Of a DNA stretch of 64,000 nt, positions 1-13,900 are shown piece after piece; position 1 is the stretch's first letter; each line of letters starts with the position of its first letter. This DNA comes from Euptelea pleiosperma. Lineage: Eukaryota; Streptophyta; Magnoliopsida; Ranunculales; Eupteleaceae. The notes below the pieces were generated by a model. The model ran no database searches and had not been told where the DNA came from. It saw nothing but the letters and a program-made list of their open reading frames with translations. The position numbers were made by a program, and so were the translations under genes. The stretch lies in contig CM068553.1 of the NCBI GenBank assembly GCA_035048495.1, forward strand, positions 31,272,978-31,336,977. The letters are read 5' to 3'.

Positions 1-553
1 GGGATCTGATTTTTTCGAACCGGAGATCCGACAATCAGAAAATTCTCAAACGAGACTTTGTAGATCCCAGATAATCCATAGGGAGGTGTGGCTAGGGTAG
101 AGAGCCCAAGCAGTGCACGAATCTCAAGAAAATAAAAAATCCGAAATCTGAGCAGAGGATCTGATTTTTGGAACTGGAGATCCGATGATCCAAAAATTCT
201 AAAGTAAGTTTCTGTCGAACCTTACTGGCCCTATGAGGGGTGGTTTGGGTAGAGAGCCCAAAAATGACACGGATCTCGAGAAAAATCAAAACCCAAAAAA
301 CTTCGATATACGTGTTATCCGAAAAAACTGATAAAAAATCCTGAAGAACGGGGATAGAGTGGATCTCTGACGACTGATAGCAGGCAATACACCAGGAATG
401 ATGGATCTCTGGTTCCTTTGCTTCAGAAAAGATCTAAGAACTTCGCAGGAGGACCCTCTGTGATTTGCTCGAAACTTGCCTGGACTTCGGATACCCACAT
501 ATAAGATCTTCGTGGACTTTAGGGGATAATTATTTTGGCTCTAGAGTAACCAT
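1..553 (-). mobile_element. Internal region (5' leader side) of a minus-strand Ty1-copia-like retrotransposon, cut by the window edge
   Basis: This sequence follows the LTR at 566-905 when read on the minus strand, and the reverse complement of a tRNA-Met primer-binding site (TGGTATCAGAGC) sits at 554-565. The first ~300 bases hold two diverged direct copies (about 157 bp apart) of a block starting GGATCTGATTTTT and containing GGTAGAGAGCCCAA. No gag or pol reading frame is recognisable in the visible part. The rest of the element would lie left of base 1. Confidence 0.6.
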
Positions 554-565
554 GCTCTGATACCA
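554..565 (-). other. Primer-binding site (tRNA-Met type)
   Basis: On the minus strand this reads TGGTATCAGAGC, the usual primer-binding site of plant copia elements, and it abuts the LTR end at 566. Confidence 0.75.
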
Positions 566-905
566 TGTTGTTGTTTGAGGTTGTCACCAATATGCTAAAG
601 ATTGAGAGAGAGAGATAATGGAGGTTAGGGGAGAGAATGAGAGATTAGGGTTTGAGAGAGAGTGGGGTGATTGAAGTGAATATTCAATCTCCCATAAGTA
701 ATATTTATAAGTAGGGGAAACCCCTTCTACAAGTAAAGGAGAAATCGTGTGGGTCATTAACCCACTAACATGAAATAAAGAGATTGTGGGTTAAGTGGAT
801 GGGCCCATCACTTAACCCATAAGCAATAGAGAATAAACCCCACATGGGGTAGTGGAACGCAGCCCACTAAGAACACCCCCACGTGGGTGTACATAGAATC
901 CAACA
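566..905 (-). repeat. Copia-type LTR (340 bp), upstream LTR of a minus-strand element
   Basis: The LTR is bounded by TGTTG at one end and CAACA at the other, adjoins the primer-binding site and carries GA-rich tracts. Its partner LTR would lie outside the window, so the target duplication cannot be checked. It may sit in an intron of the macro-domain gene that resumes at 1903. Confidence 0.65.
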
Positions 906-1902
906 GTTTCTTCTTCTAGATCTAACTAGAAATGAGAATCTTCTAGATTACCTGTCATCATTCAATGACCATTGTGGTGACAGTTGCATTTCCAGGAATG
1001 GTTCACAGATGATTGTATTGCATATTGGAATCTTTTCTGGATTAAAATCACGCTGAGTTTTGTAAACAGTCAGGTCCAGGTTAATAATAAATGTGCACAA
1101 CACATCCATTGTCACTTCGCACTATCACCTCCGGCATTATTGCTCTCGCATTACCGATCTTGGTTCAGCTTCTTCCACTCCCACTTCCACTCAACTATTG
1201 GCATGTAAGGGGCACGTCTCTGATTGGGATTGTTATCATGTCACTGTTCGCATTTTATTTTCCTGCATCAAGCTCAATTGTTTCAGTTGCGAACTTATTT
1301 TGAAATCATCTTCTGAATTTCAAAAGTAGTTCACACTTGATGAATTCATCCTATTATTTGTTTCTTTGTTAGAGAATTTCTCATGCATATAAACCCTGTC
1401 TAGCTAATGTCAATGCTGGTGATGACAAATTGTTATCATCTCAGAAAATTTCTCAAGTGCATACTTAACTTGTTGCCTTCCTTTTTATCTGTTCAGTTGG
1501 GGGAAGAACAGAAAGGGGTTAACACCTCTGCCGTGTTTTTCTTTTCGGCCAATAATCCCTCATCTATATTTTCTTCTTTAGAAAGTAAAAAAATTTGTTA
1601 CGTTAATCTTCGCACAAGTAGCTCCTGATTTTCTATTAGGTTTCTTTATAAAGGTTTGTTAGCAATTGCCTTAGGTTCTGAATTGTTATCACTGGATTAG
1701 AATTTTATATAGTCGTTTTTTGGAACTTCGGAGCGATTGCTTCAACCCACAAATGAACCCCAGAACAAAAATAACCACATATTTGACTGTTGCTGATGGC
1801 AGTTGATCAATCTACATGTAGTGTTACAGATATATGTCGAAATTTTATTTGTGAGTAATTGGTTGTTGTTTGGAGGTTTAACTCATACCATTTCCTTGGC
1901 AG
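906..1902 (+). other. Probable intron or flank sequence upstream of the first macro-domain exon
   Basis: No exon could be recognised here. Short open frames exist around 1090-1330 and 1410-1630 but match no family I know, and none provides the expected N-terminal strand of the macro domain in the right phase. A pyrimidine tract and acceptor precede position 1903. Confidence 0.3.
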
Positions 1903-4900
1903 TTGTGTTGATAACTCTGGAAATTGGGGGCGTGGAGGAATGTTTGATGCACTAACCAAACTTTCTGCGAGTATCCCATACATTTATCAAAGAGCTTTTG
2001 AATTTGAGGACCTTCATCTGGGTGATCTCCATTTTATAAAAATCAACGGTTTGTTCTCATATCATCACTTTTTGTCTTTTTGGATTTTTTGGTACTCAAG
2101 AGCTGCTATAAGCTTACGTCACTTAAGCTATCTTACCTATGTATCATGTTGTTTGTGAGCACATGTTGGGCCCTGCATCATAGTTGCAAGTGTAATACAC
2201 AAATACTTATTAGAGTAGATCTTATACTGATTAATGGTTGGTTTAATAACATGTCTTCTTGATTCTTGGATGTGTTTATTCACTGGAATTGCCTTTACAG
2301 ATGTTAATGGAACACAAGGGTATTTTTGTACTTTTACCTTTATTACAACATTAGTAAGTATTATAATTGTGAAGGCCGACTAGTGTAAGTTCAAGAAACT
2401 AGTTCCACTTCCTCTTCTCTCTCTCTCTATTCCTCTCATTCCTCTTCCCATGTCAAAACCCTAATTTACTATCTGTGGTATCTGAGCATATGATCCATCA
2501 ATTAGGATTTCCTCTTGTTTTTTCCTTTTCTTCTATTTTCAGTTCTCTTTTTTGTGGTGAGAAATAATAACCTAGGGTTTGGTTGTGAAACCCTAGGTTT
2601 CCCATCTTTTTTTCATTCTCTCTGTGGTGGTTCATACGACCTATACTATGTGTGACTGTGCAAGAGGTTATTCATGCAAATTTGAAGGGATAACCTTGGT
2701 TTCTATGTGTGTACGTGCATGCTGCGAATGAGAAGTTGTTGCAACATGTTGGCTTTTGTCTCTAAGGCAAATCGAAGGTTCTTGTAATTTATCGTGATAC
2801 ATTTCCTGAGGTTGACACTTTTTCCAGTGTTTGTTGTGATACGTTTCTCGAGGTCATTGTAGCACATGTCTTGAGGATTGATTGACACATTTTTCAAAAT
2901 TGATATGGCACATTTCCCGAGGTCTTAGTGACACGTTTCCCAAGGTCTATCGTGAATAAATCACAATTCTTAGGCTGTGTTTGGTTCACGGAAAATTCAA
3001 ATCCTGATGTGCGATTTTTCCAGGTAAAGAATTTTCCAGATTAATATTTTTCCCTATTTTCCTTTTTGACGTTTGGTTGCCTAACCAAGAAGAAATCTAT
3101 GATCCGACTTCTGTATCAAAATGAAGAAGCTCCTCAATTTGCCACGTAGTAAACTCTTTAAGGCCCATTGGCCCCACGAATATTTGCCCCACACCTTGGT
3201 GGACCCAAATAGCAAAAATCAGTGTGATTAGTGATTCCTAGCCATTGGATTTGAGCACGGTTTCATCGTGGGCTTGGAACCAACACAGGCTGGTTCACAA
3301 AGCTCATTATGAAAAAAGTGTTCAAATCCTATGGCTAGAAATCACCAATCATGCTGATTTTTGGTGTGTAGGTTCGTCATAGTGTGGACCAAACATTCAG
3401 GGGGAAAGTGGGACCAAACGAGTCTACTATGTTTCAATTTGAGGGACGTCTGCATCAAAGAACAGCCGCCTAACCGGCGATCCCCTACAATATGAGCAGC
3501 GTGGCACACTTTTAGAGGACGCTGACCGTATGGATGTTTGGCCAATCCCTAGGTGGGCCTACAAACCAAAATTGAACCTGATCAGTGATTTCAAACCTTT
3601 CGATCTTGTACGCCAAATAATGATCAAATTCACACGGTTAAAATCAACCCATGAATGACTCCAATCCAACGCTTAGAAATCACTAATCAGGTTGATATTT
3701 AGTTGTAGGCCCACCTAGGGATTGGCCAAACATCCATATGGTCAATGTCCTCTAAAAATGTGCCGCGTGGCTCATATTGTGGGCTACGGTCACTGACCGG
3801 CAATCAGGTAAGTTACTCGATGCAACATTGCATCTTGTGTTTCTCTGCGGCTTTCTCTAAGATTGGGATGTAAACATTTTTTGAGGGTATTGGCAGTGTA
3901 GCTTTCGACAATGGGATCTGAAGTCCATACCGTTTAACCAAGAAATCTCAATTTATGAGCAAATTTACATTGGGAGATAAAATCGCAACTTGGTAGCAAG
4001 AGTTGATTACTTAGAACGGATATAAGAGTAGAGAAGACGAGGGAAAATGTTGAATGTTTACATGTTTTAGGATTATGAAGATGGCCTTCAGGGGGATTTC
4101 TATTCCTGAATAGAAAGAGCTTTTGATTCAAGGCTCTTGGATTCCAGTGACCTTTCCGCAAAGCCAATTCCAATTCCAATTCCAATTTCCAACAAGATTG
4201 CAACTAATCTTTGGTGGACAGGGGAACCAACCAGGTAGAACAAAATGGCTTGAGCCGGTAGGATTTCCAGCAGCGTCCTTCCAAGAGATTCCAATTTCTG
4301 ATGGTGTGGCTGCATACATCTTAATTCAACAAGTTCTGTCGATCAGAACAGATTGGCTTGGAAACTCGGGCTCCGATCACATCCTTTACTACCCAATACC
4401 CTGAAATGAGAACTCATGAAGAAAACAAAAACACCTTCACCGGACTCTCATGAACCTCAATGGAGTAAAGAGGAGAGGGAGAGGGAGATGACTCGTTCAC
4501 CTTCACAGTTTTGGTAGGGTTTTGCCGAAGAGGTGTGCAAGCGGGTTGTGTGAGAGAGAGACATGAGAGAAGGGCGGAAAATCAACCGACCGACTTGAGA
4601 TCGGTCGATTGATTTTCCCTATTTTTTTCCTTTTAGATATTTCTTTTCCACTTTTCTTTTCCCTTTTTGCCCCCAAACATGGCTTCAAAAAATTCTAAAA
4701 AGACATTCGCTGGGTTCACTTTTTTCCGCGAACCAAACGCAGCCTTAGTTTCTTTTCCAGGTTTTCTAGAGCAAATCGCAGGTGTTCAGATTTCTTTCCT
4801 AGGCTCTTTGGAGAAAATCACAAATGTTCAGATTTGTCTCTTGAGCTCTTTAGAGTATATCGCAAGTATTTAGGGAGAATCATATGCTCTCTATACTCGG

Positions 4901-7900
4901 TATAGGTTTTTGTGACCTAGTGGCTAATGATGGAATCTAAACCTAGTCTGTTGTCTTCTTTTGAGATACTTATGTCTTAGATGACTTCCATTACACTCAA
5001 TGGGAGTAATTATGTACCTTGGTCTAAATCTGTACAACTTTTCCTCACAGTTAGAGGAAAACTCAATTATTTGATTACAGAACAACCTCTGGGGGAGGCC
5101 AGTAATTATTAAGAGTGGACTCGAGAAAATGCTCAAATTATGACTTGGTTGTAGAACAATATGGATCCACAAATTAGTGTAAATGTTATGTTTTTGGATA
5201 CATCAAAAGGAAGAATATGGGAGACAGTTTTGGATACGTATTTTGGTGAGAAGAATTTTACTGTTTCAGGAAGTTTTTAATCTATAGCAAGGACCCAAAC
5301 ATGTTGTCCTTTGTCTCCTAGTGAAGCTTTTAATCTGCAGGAACCCCATCGGTAGACATAGTTGTGGGTGAAAAAAACTATGAAGTAGCCGTTGATTATC
5401 TTCGAGATTCACATGCACATTAACAAAGAAAAATAGAATAATCAAAAAAGCAAAGAGGAGAGAAAAAATTGTGAAAGAGATACAAGTCTTTTACGAGGTT
5501 CATCGCCGGGTTGAATGCTGGTCGACTACATCCTCGGTATCATCGGTGGAGGCAATTCACTATAGCATCTTTGGTTACAATGCTCTCCCTTTCTTGTTAC
5601 AGTGCTTGGGAAAGAAAAAAGATCTTCTCTCCATAGGTGGAGAGGCCTATAAATAAAAAACAATCAGGGCATAAACATTGTACAATGGGTAATAATACGA
5701 TATAATCCGGGTGCATGCTAAAAATGATGCGCCCTAAGGATTATCCTCGAGGGATGCACACCTTGAGATATGTGCCAATGAGTCATCAGGATGTGTGTGG
5801 AAAATATGATACATTCCTCCCTCTTCTCACATTGTTTGGCAATCTTGGACCTCCTTGGGCCCATTAGGCCCATAGTAAGAGGGTTTTCCATAGGAAAATA
5901 ATGGTGCCATAGTGGATCTTAGTGTTATCACCCTGGATCTGAGGACCAGAGTTCCTCTCCAATCCTGGGGATATGTGTAATTTGGCCTTGAGATCTGTGT
6001 AGATGTGTGAAAATTATGGTACAACATCAGCCCCCTCTTGGAGTTGGAGCTCGATGGTAGGAGATGGTTCGCCTTCGAGAAGTGTAAGAATAACATGCGG
6101 TAATGAAGAAATAATGTAACTGGTCGTTAGCTGATCCCGTGGTTGATCTATGTGTTCTTATGAGCATGTCTGCGAGCTCTATCGATCATGACTGCAAGCT
6201 CTAGGGAGGATGGCTGTGAGCTCTAGGAAGCATGGCTGTGAGCTCAAATGAGCATGTTTGTGAGCTCTAGGGAGCATGGCTGTGAGGTCAAAGGAGCATG
6301 TCTGTGAGCTCTATGGAGCATGGCTGTGAGCTCAAGGGAGCATGTTTGTGAGTTTGGGCTCTCTGATGATGATGGAGATGATGGTGATGATCATGATAAT
6401 GATGATGGTGATTATGATGATGATGATAATAATGATTATGATGACTGATGAGACTCATGTCGGGGTTCCTATAATCACGGCGCGTGGGCTGAGAACTTTA
6501 AGGTTCCCTGACTTGTTGAGAGGTCTTGTGCCCTCTGTGGTGTCTTATGTTAGGGTTCTTGTAGTCAAGGGTTGAATGCTGAGAGCTTTAAGATTCCCTG
6601 GCCTGTTGGACGTCTACTCGAGGTTTCTATCAAGGCGTTTAGAGCCGAGAGTTTTTTGGATGCCTGAGTGTCTGGACAGGGCTTTAGTGGACCAATTGCA
6701 AGTGGATGTTCCGATTTGTGTTTGATCTATGGCCTGTTCCGTATTAAGATCAATGTTTCAGGGGCGTTGAGTACCCACACTGTATAATCGATTTGTCTAG
6801 GAAACTATCAAATCTACCATGCAAGAAGTAATACCGTATGATCGAAGTATTTTCGTCTTGTCACATGATTGGACCGTGACTGGGGTCGTGCAAGTTGCAT
6901 TGTTGGATGATCGTATATGAATCCATGTTCATATATGAAGCCCTGACCGTATATGAAGCCCCCATGTGTTTTTGGTCATAAAGTGATGGTGTTGAATGTG
7001 GGCTGAATGATTGAAGTCATTGTAGAGCAAAGCTGGTCGAAATGATGTAAAAAGATGAGGTGATTTCCGTTGCATGTAGGTTGATGGCATGTATATAGAG
7101 TGTAGTACACCTTGCTGGTTGTTGAGGTTGTATCCAGTAAGTGTAGTCATCGTTGGATGAACTCTTGGGAAGAGCTGCTGGGATGAGCTCCCGGGATGAG
7201 TTTCAAGGAGGAGCCTCAAGATGAGCTGTCGAGATGAGTTGCAGGGATGAACTCCCGGGATGAGATGCTAGGAAGAGTTGTCGGGATGAGATGTTGGGAA
7301 GAGTTGCCGGGATGAGTTGCTGGGATGAGATGCTCGGAGATGAGTTCCTGGGATGAGATGTTGGGAAGAGTTGCCGAGATGAGATGCTAGGAGATGAGTG
7401 TTGTCAGTATGATATATGATATAAGTTGTATGGTGGGTGTATTTGGTAATGTGGGTGTAAGTCACTTACACTATTGATATAAATAATAACATTGGGATGT
7501 GTGGGAGTTTTTACACTCTCCAACGATCCTCTCTTCTCCTCTTCTCTATGTGTGAACCCTAAATTGCAACTTGGTATCAGAGCAGGTTTTGATCATCTTA
7601 TTCTACGAAGGTTGTGAAAGAAGATCGCACAAGCATCAAGGGAACTCCAATGACTGATGTCATCGTTGACGTCATCTAGCTGTACGGCTGACGTCATCAG
7701 TCGTACGGACGGGATGATCATGGTGACCTGAATCTTCCCCACCCAATGAACAAGGATTTTTCTGATTTTTCGAAGACTTTTTGAAGCGTTTTTTGGATGA
7801 GTTTTGGCCAATATTCAGAAAAAATCGAAAAAATCCAGATTTGGTTCAATCGGCTTTGTGGATTCATTTGGCACTTGTTCGAGGACTTTATTGCTTCGTT

Positions 7901-10900
7901 TTGGTCTATGAGTCCATCCCTATTCCCTCTGCATATTGATATGTGTTTCGTAGGGTTTTGTGGAGATTTGTGAGGTGTGGGACGACTTCTCCTCCAACAA
8001 GTTACCGCTGGCTTCACCTTTTGCCCTATTGGGCCTCCACATGTGACCATATTCTCTCCATCTGCATCGTCCTTGCTCTTTTCATGGAAGATATCACCTT
8101 TCCCTCGCTTGCTTAGATGGTCGGGGTGTTTTTCTTGCGTTGCTTCTCCTTGATGGACACTTTCTGAGCCACGTGGCCTATTTTTGGTACTCACGGGTTT
8201 CCTCTACATCACCGTTATCAAGCAGGTGTGTTTGTTTGTGGTTAATGCCTTACTTGGCATTCGTTTGATCGTTATTTGTTGCTGTTTGATTGTTTTTGGC
8301 GTGGATATGTCCACTACGAATGAATTTGGGGCATCGGATGTGTCTTCCGAGCCCCCCAAATCTACTGTTTCAGTTCCTACTTCGTTTGAAAATCCAGGAT
8401 TGCAAATTACCACCACCTAGTTGGCTGGAAAAAACTACTTGGAATGGTCTAGGACTGCCAAGAGGGCTTACGACGTGATTAGAAGGGAGGTTCATCTCTC
8501 GAACTGTGATAAGATATCTTTGAGTTTCCCAAACAGCATGGTAGGTCATATACAAACCCAAAAACCCGAGGAAAACACTATCCACAGGGTTTAGAACCCT
8601 AGAAGGCGCCAAAAACCACACAAAAACATGGCTAGCGGGTAACATTAGAGGGGAGTTTTTGCTCCCAACTCGTCAAATCTCCACCAAACACAGTGAGGTT
8701 TGATTCAATACATCCGTAATTATGTATAAGATTAAATCCATGCTACAAATCCAGCCAAGAAACCCTGTAGGAATTAGAAAAAATCAGAAAATTCGAAAAC
8801 TCATTTCTCACCTTCTTTTCAGAAAAAGGGCAGAAGTTCATCAAGATCACTCCAGAAAAATTCCCAAATATCACCAAAAAGTCTGAAAAACTGATCTCCT
8901 TCAAGTGAAACCCTTCCCATCCGACCTCGGGGTACGTGTCCATAAGGTTAACCTTGAAAAATATAGACTATATAAGCAAATAATTTTCATTGAAAGCGTG
9001 ACACTGTTATGTTGGCCATTTTTGTACTTTAGCATGGTCGTTGTAACTATGTAATGTTGTAAATAATGCTATAACAGCCATTAATTGCGGTTGTTTACTT
9101 CCTTTTTTTTTAATTTTTAAGTATAAGAAACATTATACGACCTTTACTGTTATATAACTTAATGATCATCCACTGTTGAGACATTATAACAGCCACTTTT
9201 AAACCTTATTTTAGGCTTATCACATTAACTTCTTTAACTGATTTCCCTGACAGGAGTTTAAGGTCCTGTTGGATAATCTGGTACTTGCAATACCTATAAA
9301 AGAAAAAAACCCGGTACCTACTGTCATCCTACCCCCTGCACATATGCCACATGGTCCAGTGTTGGTGTACCAACTTTATGGTCCTGATGGGTATCTTAAT
9401 TGTCTTCTTCCCCCAACTCTGGTAATATAAACTGCTACATGGTTTATTATCCATCCTAACATCTTGTGGATTCTTTATTTTAACCATATCTTGAAACTCA
9501 TGTTGTTGCTTTGCAGAGAACGATGTTGAAAATAATGTGGATGGAAATACTCCTCAGTGGGTGTCTTTGGCTGTTGTACAATCATATAATCCTAGACGGA
9601 AAGTTCCCCGCAGCAATATCTCTATACCTGACTTGGAGCGATGCTTATCAAAGGCGTCTTTCGCAGCTACTCAAAATTCTGGTATCTCTCACATTCTTGC
9701 GATTCTAAAAAAGTCTCAAAACATTTCCCCTCCAAATGAGTTGTTTATGAAGTCCCTTCGCTTTGAGTGTCCTATTGATACATTTGAAATGCAAATCTCA
9801 ATTAAGTGATTTTACCAATAAGAAGTAGATTATATAAAGGTTCTTACATATTCACATACATCTAATGCCATTATTTTGTTTTTTAGATTTGGTCCTAAAT
9901 GTATATGATGGTACTGATACTTTTACTGGCATCTAATATTTTGCTTGGTCACTAAGAAATGAAAAAATGGGGAACTTACGGTTCCTTATGGTAGACCGTA
10001 ATATGGTCTACCGATTGGTGTAGCCATACGGCCATACCGTCGTACACATGCAGAAAAGTGGGACCCACCATCGACAGGTTCCACCGAGAATCTTGGTCCA
10101 TAGACTTTTTCTCTGGTCCATTTCTCATTTTCTCTGGTTCAGAATCCGACAGATCAGATTGTTACGAACATCTGATCAGGTTGATCTTTGGCTCAAGGAA
10201 TTTCTTGTGTGAGAACCATCAGAAGGTGTGTACAACCCCTGGGATATGCATCATTTGCATTATTATGCTCTCAATTGACTGTTTTATGGCAACAGAAATC
10301 AATTCATAAAGGCAATTTTTGTTAACAGAAATTCCTAAATATTAATTTAATTAAGAAGCATTATACTGTAGTTATGTTGCAACTTTCAAGTGAACTTGTA
10401 GATCAGTAAGTAATGGTAAAGAGGATGTGATGAGGTCCAATTCACTAGGATTATATCATTCAGAATCAGTAATAAATAAATGCTAAAGTAAGCTTTTAGA
10501 TTGAATGTACTTCTTATATTTATTGTGATTTGTAAATTACATGAATGAACAACCAACAGAAATTATACATTCTTTAGTGGCTGAAAAAGTAAGTTTTTAG
10601 ATTGAATGTACTTCTTATATTTATTGTGATTTGTAAATTACATGAATGAACAATCAACAGAAGTTATATATTCTTTAGTGGCTGATTAATATATGCTATA
10701 AGGTGATGGTTTTTCATGTTAACAAGTAACACAAATGGTAATTTCTACTGTATATTTGTGTAGAAAGTTATCTACTAAGGCAGTGAATCATGTTGATGCT
10801 AGAATATATATCCACCATTTAGTTATTATGGTCTTAAATGTCCAATTTTGATTGCTACCTGTGAAGCTTATTTTAATTAAGTTATACTAAACACAACACC

Positions 10901-13900
10901 GCATAGGCTAGGTAAGACTGAACCTCTATTTGAAACATGGACAGGTTCTGTCACACATGGGTTCTTACCCTATGATGAAATATGGATAGGTCTGAACCTC
11001 TATTTGAAAAAATCTTCATTTAGACTCAAGCTAGGTGGGTTAGATTTTGATAGTATCTCAGCTGAAGAGGGTGATTGGTTGGAAAGACCCTATCATGAGG
11101 AGGGAGTCCTTAAAGCTATTGGAGAGTTGAGAAGTGATTGATCCTTCCGCCCAGCTGGCTTTTTCTTGGCATTCTACAAGAGCCAAGTTTGTGGGGAATA
11201 ATTAAAGAGGATTTTATGCAGGTTCTCTCAGAATATTATGATTAAGGTTCATTGGATAGGACATCTACTGCTACTTTTGTAGAATGGAGGTTGGAGAGCT
11301 TATATTAGATCTGTAAGCTTAGTGGGTAGTGCTTACAAGTTTATAGCTAAAGTCTTAGATCTAAGTCTTCAAAAATGTGTTCAGGTAGGCGAATTTTGAA
11401 TGGTGTTCCAATAGAGAAGGAATGCATCGATTCCAGATTGAGAAGTAGAATCTTGGGAGTCCTTGCAAAGTTGACATGGAGAAGCATATGACCAATATAA
11501 CAACCACCCAGCAACTTCTAAGTTTTTTTCTTTGGTTCACATGTTGACATAGATGTGTATCGACATGTCCCAACAAACATCATGTCACATCGAAAATGTC
11601 ACCCCTTTATTTAATTTAATTTTTTTTTTCATAAAGCCTTCATTGTAAAAGAGGTTAGTATGTTTCATCCTCCATACTCTATTAAGTTATATATACAACT
11701 ATAGTTGTTTGATAGTCTTCCCTATTATAAATCTACCAATACTTAATAAGTTTTGAGAGGGGATTTTAAGAAACTTGCCTTTATAGAAGACTTGACTTTA
11801 GACAGAATTGAATGGAAGAACAAGATTCATGTAGCTGACACAATATGGTTGTTGTTGAAGGACGTCTCTGTTATTGGCTATTGTTTGGTGTCTCTATGTA
11901 CTTATTTTCTCACTTATGTAAGGGCCCACACTTATTAATATAAATAAGATTTATTGGAGTGTGTGTAGGGTTAACACATATAACCGATCTTTTCCATCTT
12001 CTCTCTTCTCTCTTCTCTCTCTGCAGAATTGAACTTCTACTTGGTATCGGAGCAAATCGTCATCGGATCCATATCCAGACCTACGTACGAGATTGTGGGA
12101 GGCTTGGAGGAACCTTAGAGGTGTCGTCACTGCGTGCAACCTTGCTGACGTCATCCAGCCGTACGACTGGCGTCATCACCCGTACGGATAGGGTAGAGAT
12201 GGTGGTCTGAAATCCTCCTCCCTACTAGATCTTGTTTTTTGGGGATTTTTTGGAGCCTTCTTCGATGTGCTTTGCTAATTTTCAGAAAAAATCGCAAAAC
12301 TCATTTTTTTTCCTCTCGGTGATTTATAGAACCATACGATGACTATTGGGGGCTTATTATCAGATCTACACATCCACAGGTGGATCTCTTAGATCCATGG
12401 AGGATTGAAGCGTGTGGGTTGATTTTTCTCCCCCTCTACCACCGCCAACGACTTTTTTGGGGCAAGAATGCTGTCCACGCACTCCCATTCTTTATGCATA
12501 GTCACCATATGTCCTCTCCTGATATTTTGATTTGGCTGCGATTTGGGTGCTCTATGGCGTACCCCTCACTCCGTGGTTGTTTAACAGGTGCGATTTACAT
12601 CGAGGGACTCGTTCTCTTATCTATGAACCTTTAGATATGTTCTTGAGTGATTTTTCTTGATTTCTTTGTGGATTGTTACTCTTTGTGGTACTATTATTTG
12701 CTTTTTTGGAGTGGGGATGTTGACTTTGAATGAGTCTGGGGCATCCGATGTGTCCCTCGGCTCCACCGGAACTACCGTTTCAGTCCCAATGTCGTTTGAG
12801 AATTCGAGTTTGCAGATCACCACCACCAAGTTGGCTGGAAAAAATTACTTGGAGTGGTCTAGGTTGCCAAGATGTTTATTGGTGGTCGAGGGAAACAAGG
12901 TACATCGCTGGTCGATTATGAGCACCTGCCGAGATGGATCTTACATTTGAATAATGGGAGATAGGTAATTTAGCTGTATGTCATGGTTCATTAACTCTAT
13001 GGAGTCCCACTTTAGTGGAGGATTCTTGTTTTTTTCCACGGCCAAGGAGATTTGGGATGCAGCAGCCCAAACTTATTCGCAATAGTAGAACGTCGCCCGT
13101 GTGTATCAGTTGCGCCAGAGTATTGCCTCCCTCCGTCAAGGGGATTTGCCCTTGGCTGATTATTTTGCGAAGCTCCGTGGTATGTGGGAAGAATTAGACT
13201 TTTATCAAGTCTTTATGCCTAAGTGCCCAGAGGATGGCTCGCAATATCGAAAGTTGGTTGACCAGAATTGGACTTATGAGTTTCTTGCTGGCTTGAATGC
13301 TGATTTTGAGTTGGCCCATGTCCAGTTGCTTAGTAAAGACACCTTGCCATCTCTCATCAGGTATATGCGTACGTTCAGAGTGATGACAACTGCAAAGAGG
13401 TCATGTCTCCTCTCAGCCATGAAAAGTCCACCTTGGCTGCCTTCTCGTCTACTTCCAAGGCCCCTAAGCCTAAAACCTTGGTCGCCACCAGTGGCACCAA
13501 GGGGGGGGGGGGGGTTCCTCCACCTACTTGTGCTCAGTGTGGCAAGATAGGCCACACCAGGGATCGATGTTGGAGCTTACATGTTTGTGAGGGGTGTGGT
13601 CGTAAAGGCCACAACAAGGATAGGTACTACTAAATTCATGGCCGACCACCACAGTTGCCCGGGACTCCCACTACTGCTCACAGTGCGACTATGTATTCTA
13701 TACCAGGGTCGCCACCCACATATACTGTTGCCCCTCAGCCTTCTGCTACCTTCCCAACACCCTTTCATTAAAGATGAGATAGAGAACTTGCGTCGCTTTA
13801 TGACCCAACTGGATGGTCCCACTGCCCCTTCCACGTTCGCACAGTCAGGTATCATCAACTCTGCCAACCTTGTCTCTGCTTCCGCTTCCACTATTGGTAC

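Noticed and set aside
1091..1330. Possible additional exon of the macro-domain gene
   Set aside because: Several overlapping short frames, none matching macro or SNF2 families, and no phase-compatible splice pair to exon 1903.
4123..4404. 93-residue + strand frame with repeated Gln-Phe
   Set aside because: Arises from a CAATTC repeat inside a PIF-like element. Overlapping frames on the other strand are equally open.
6342..6575. Met/Ile-rich frame
   Set aside because: It is a GAT microsatellite translated.
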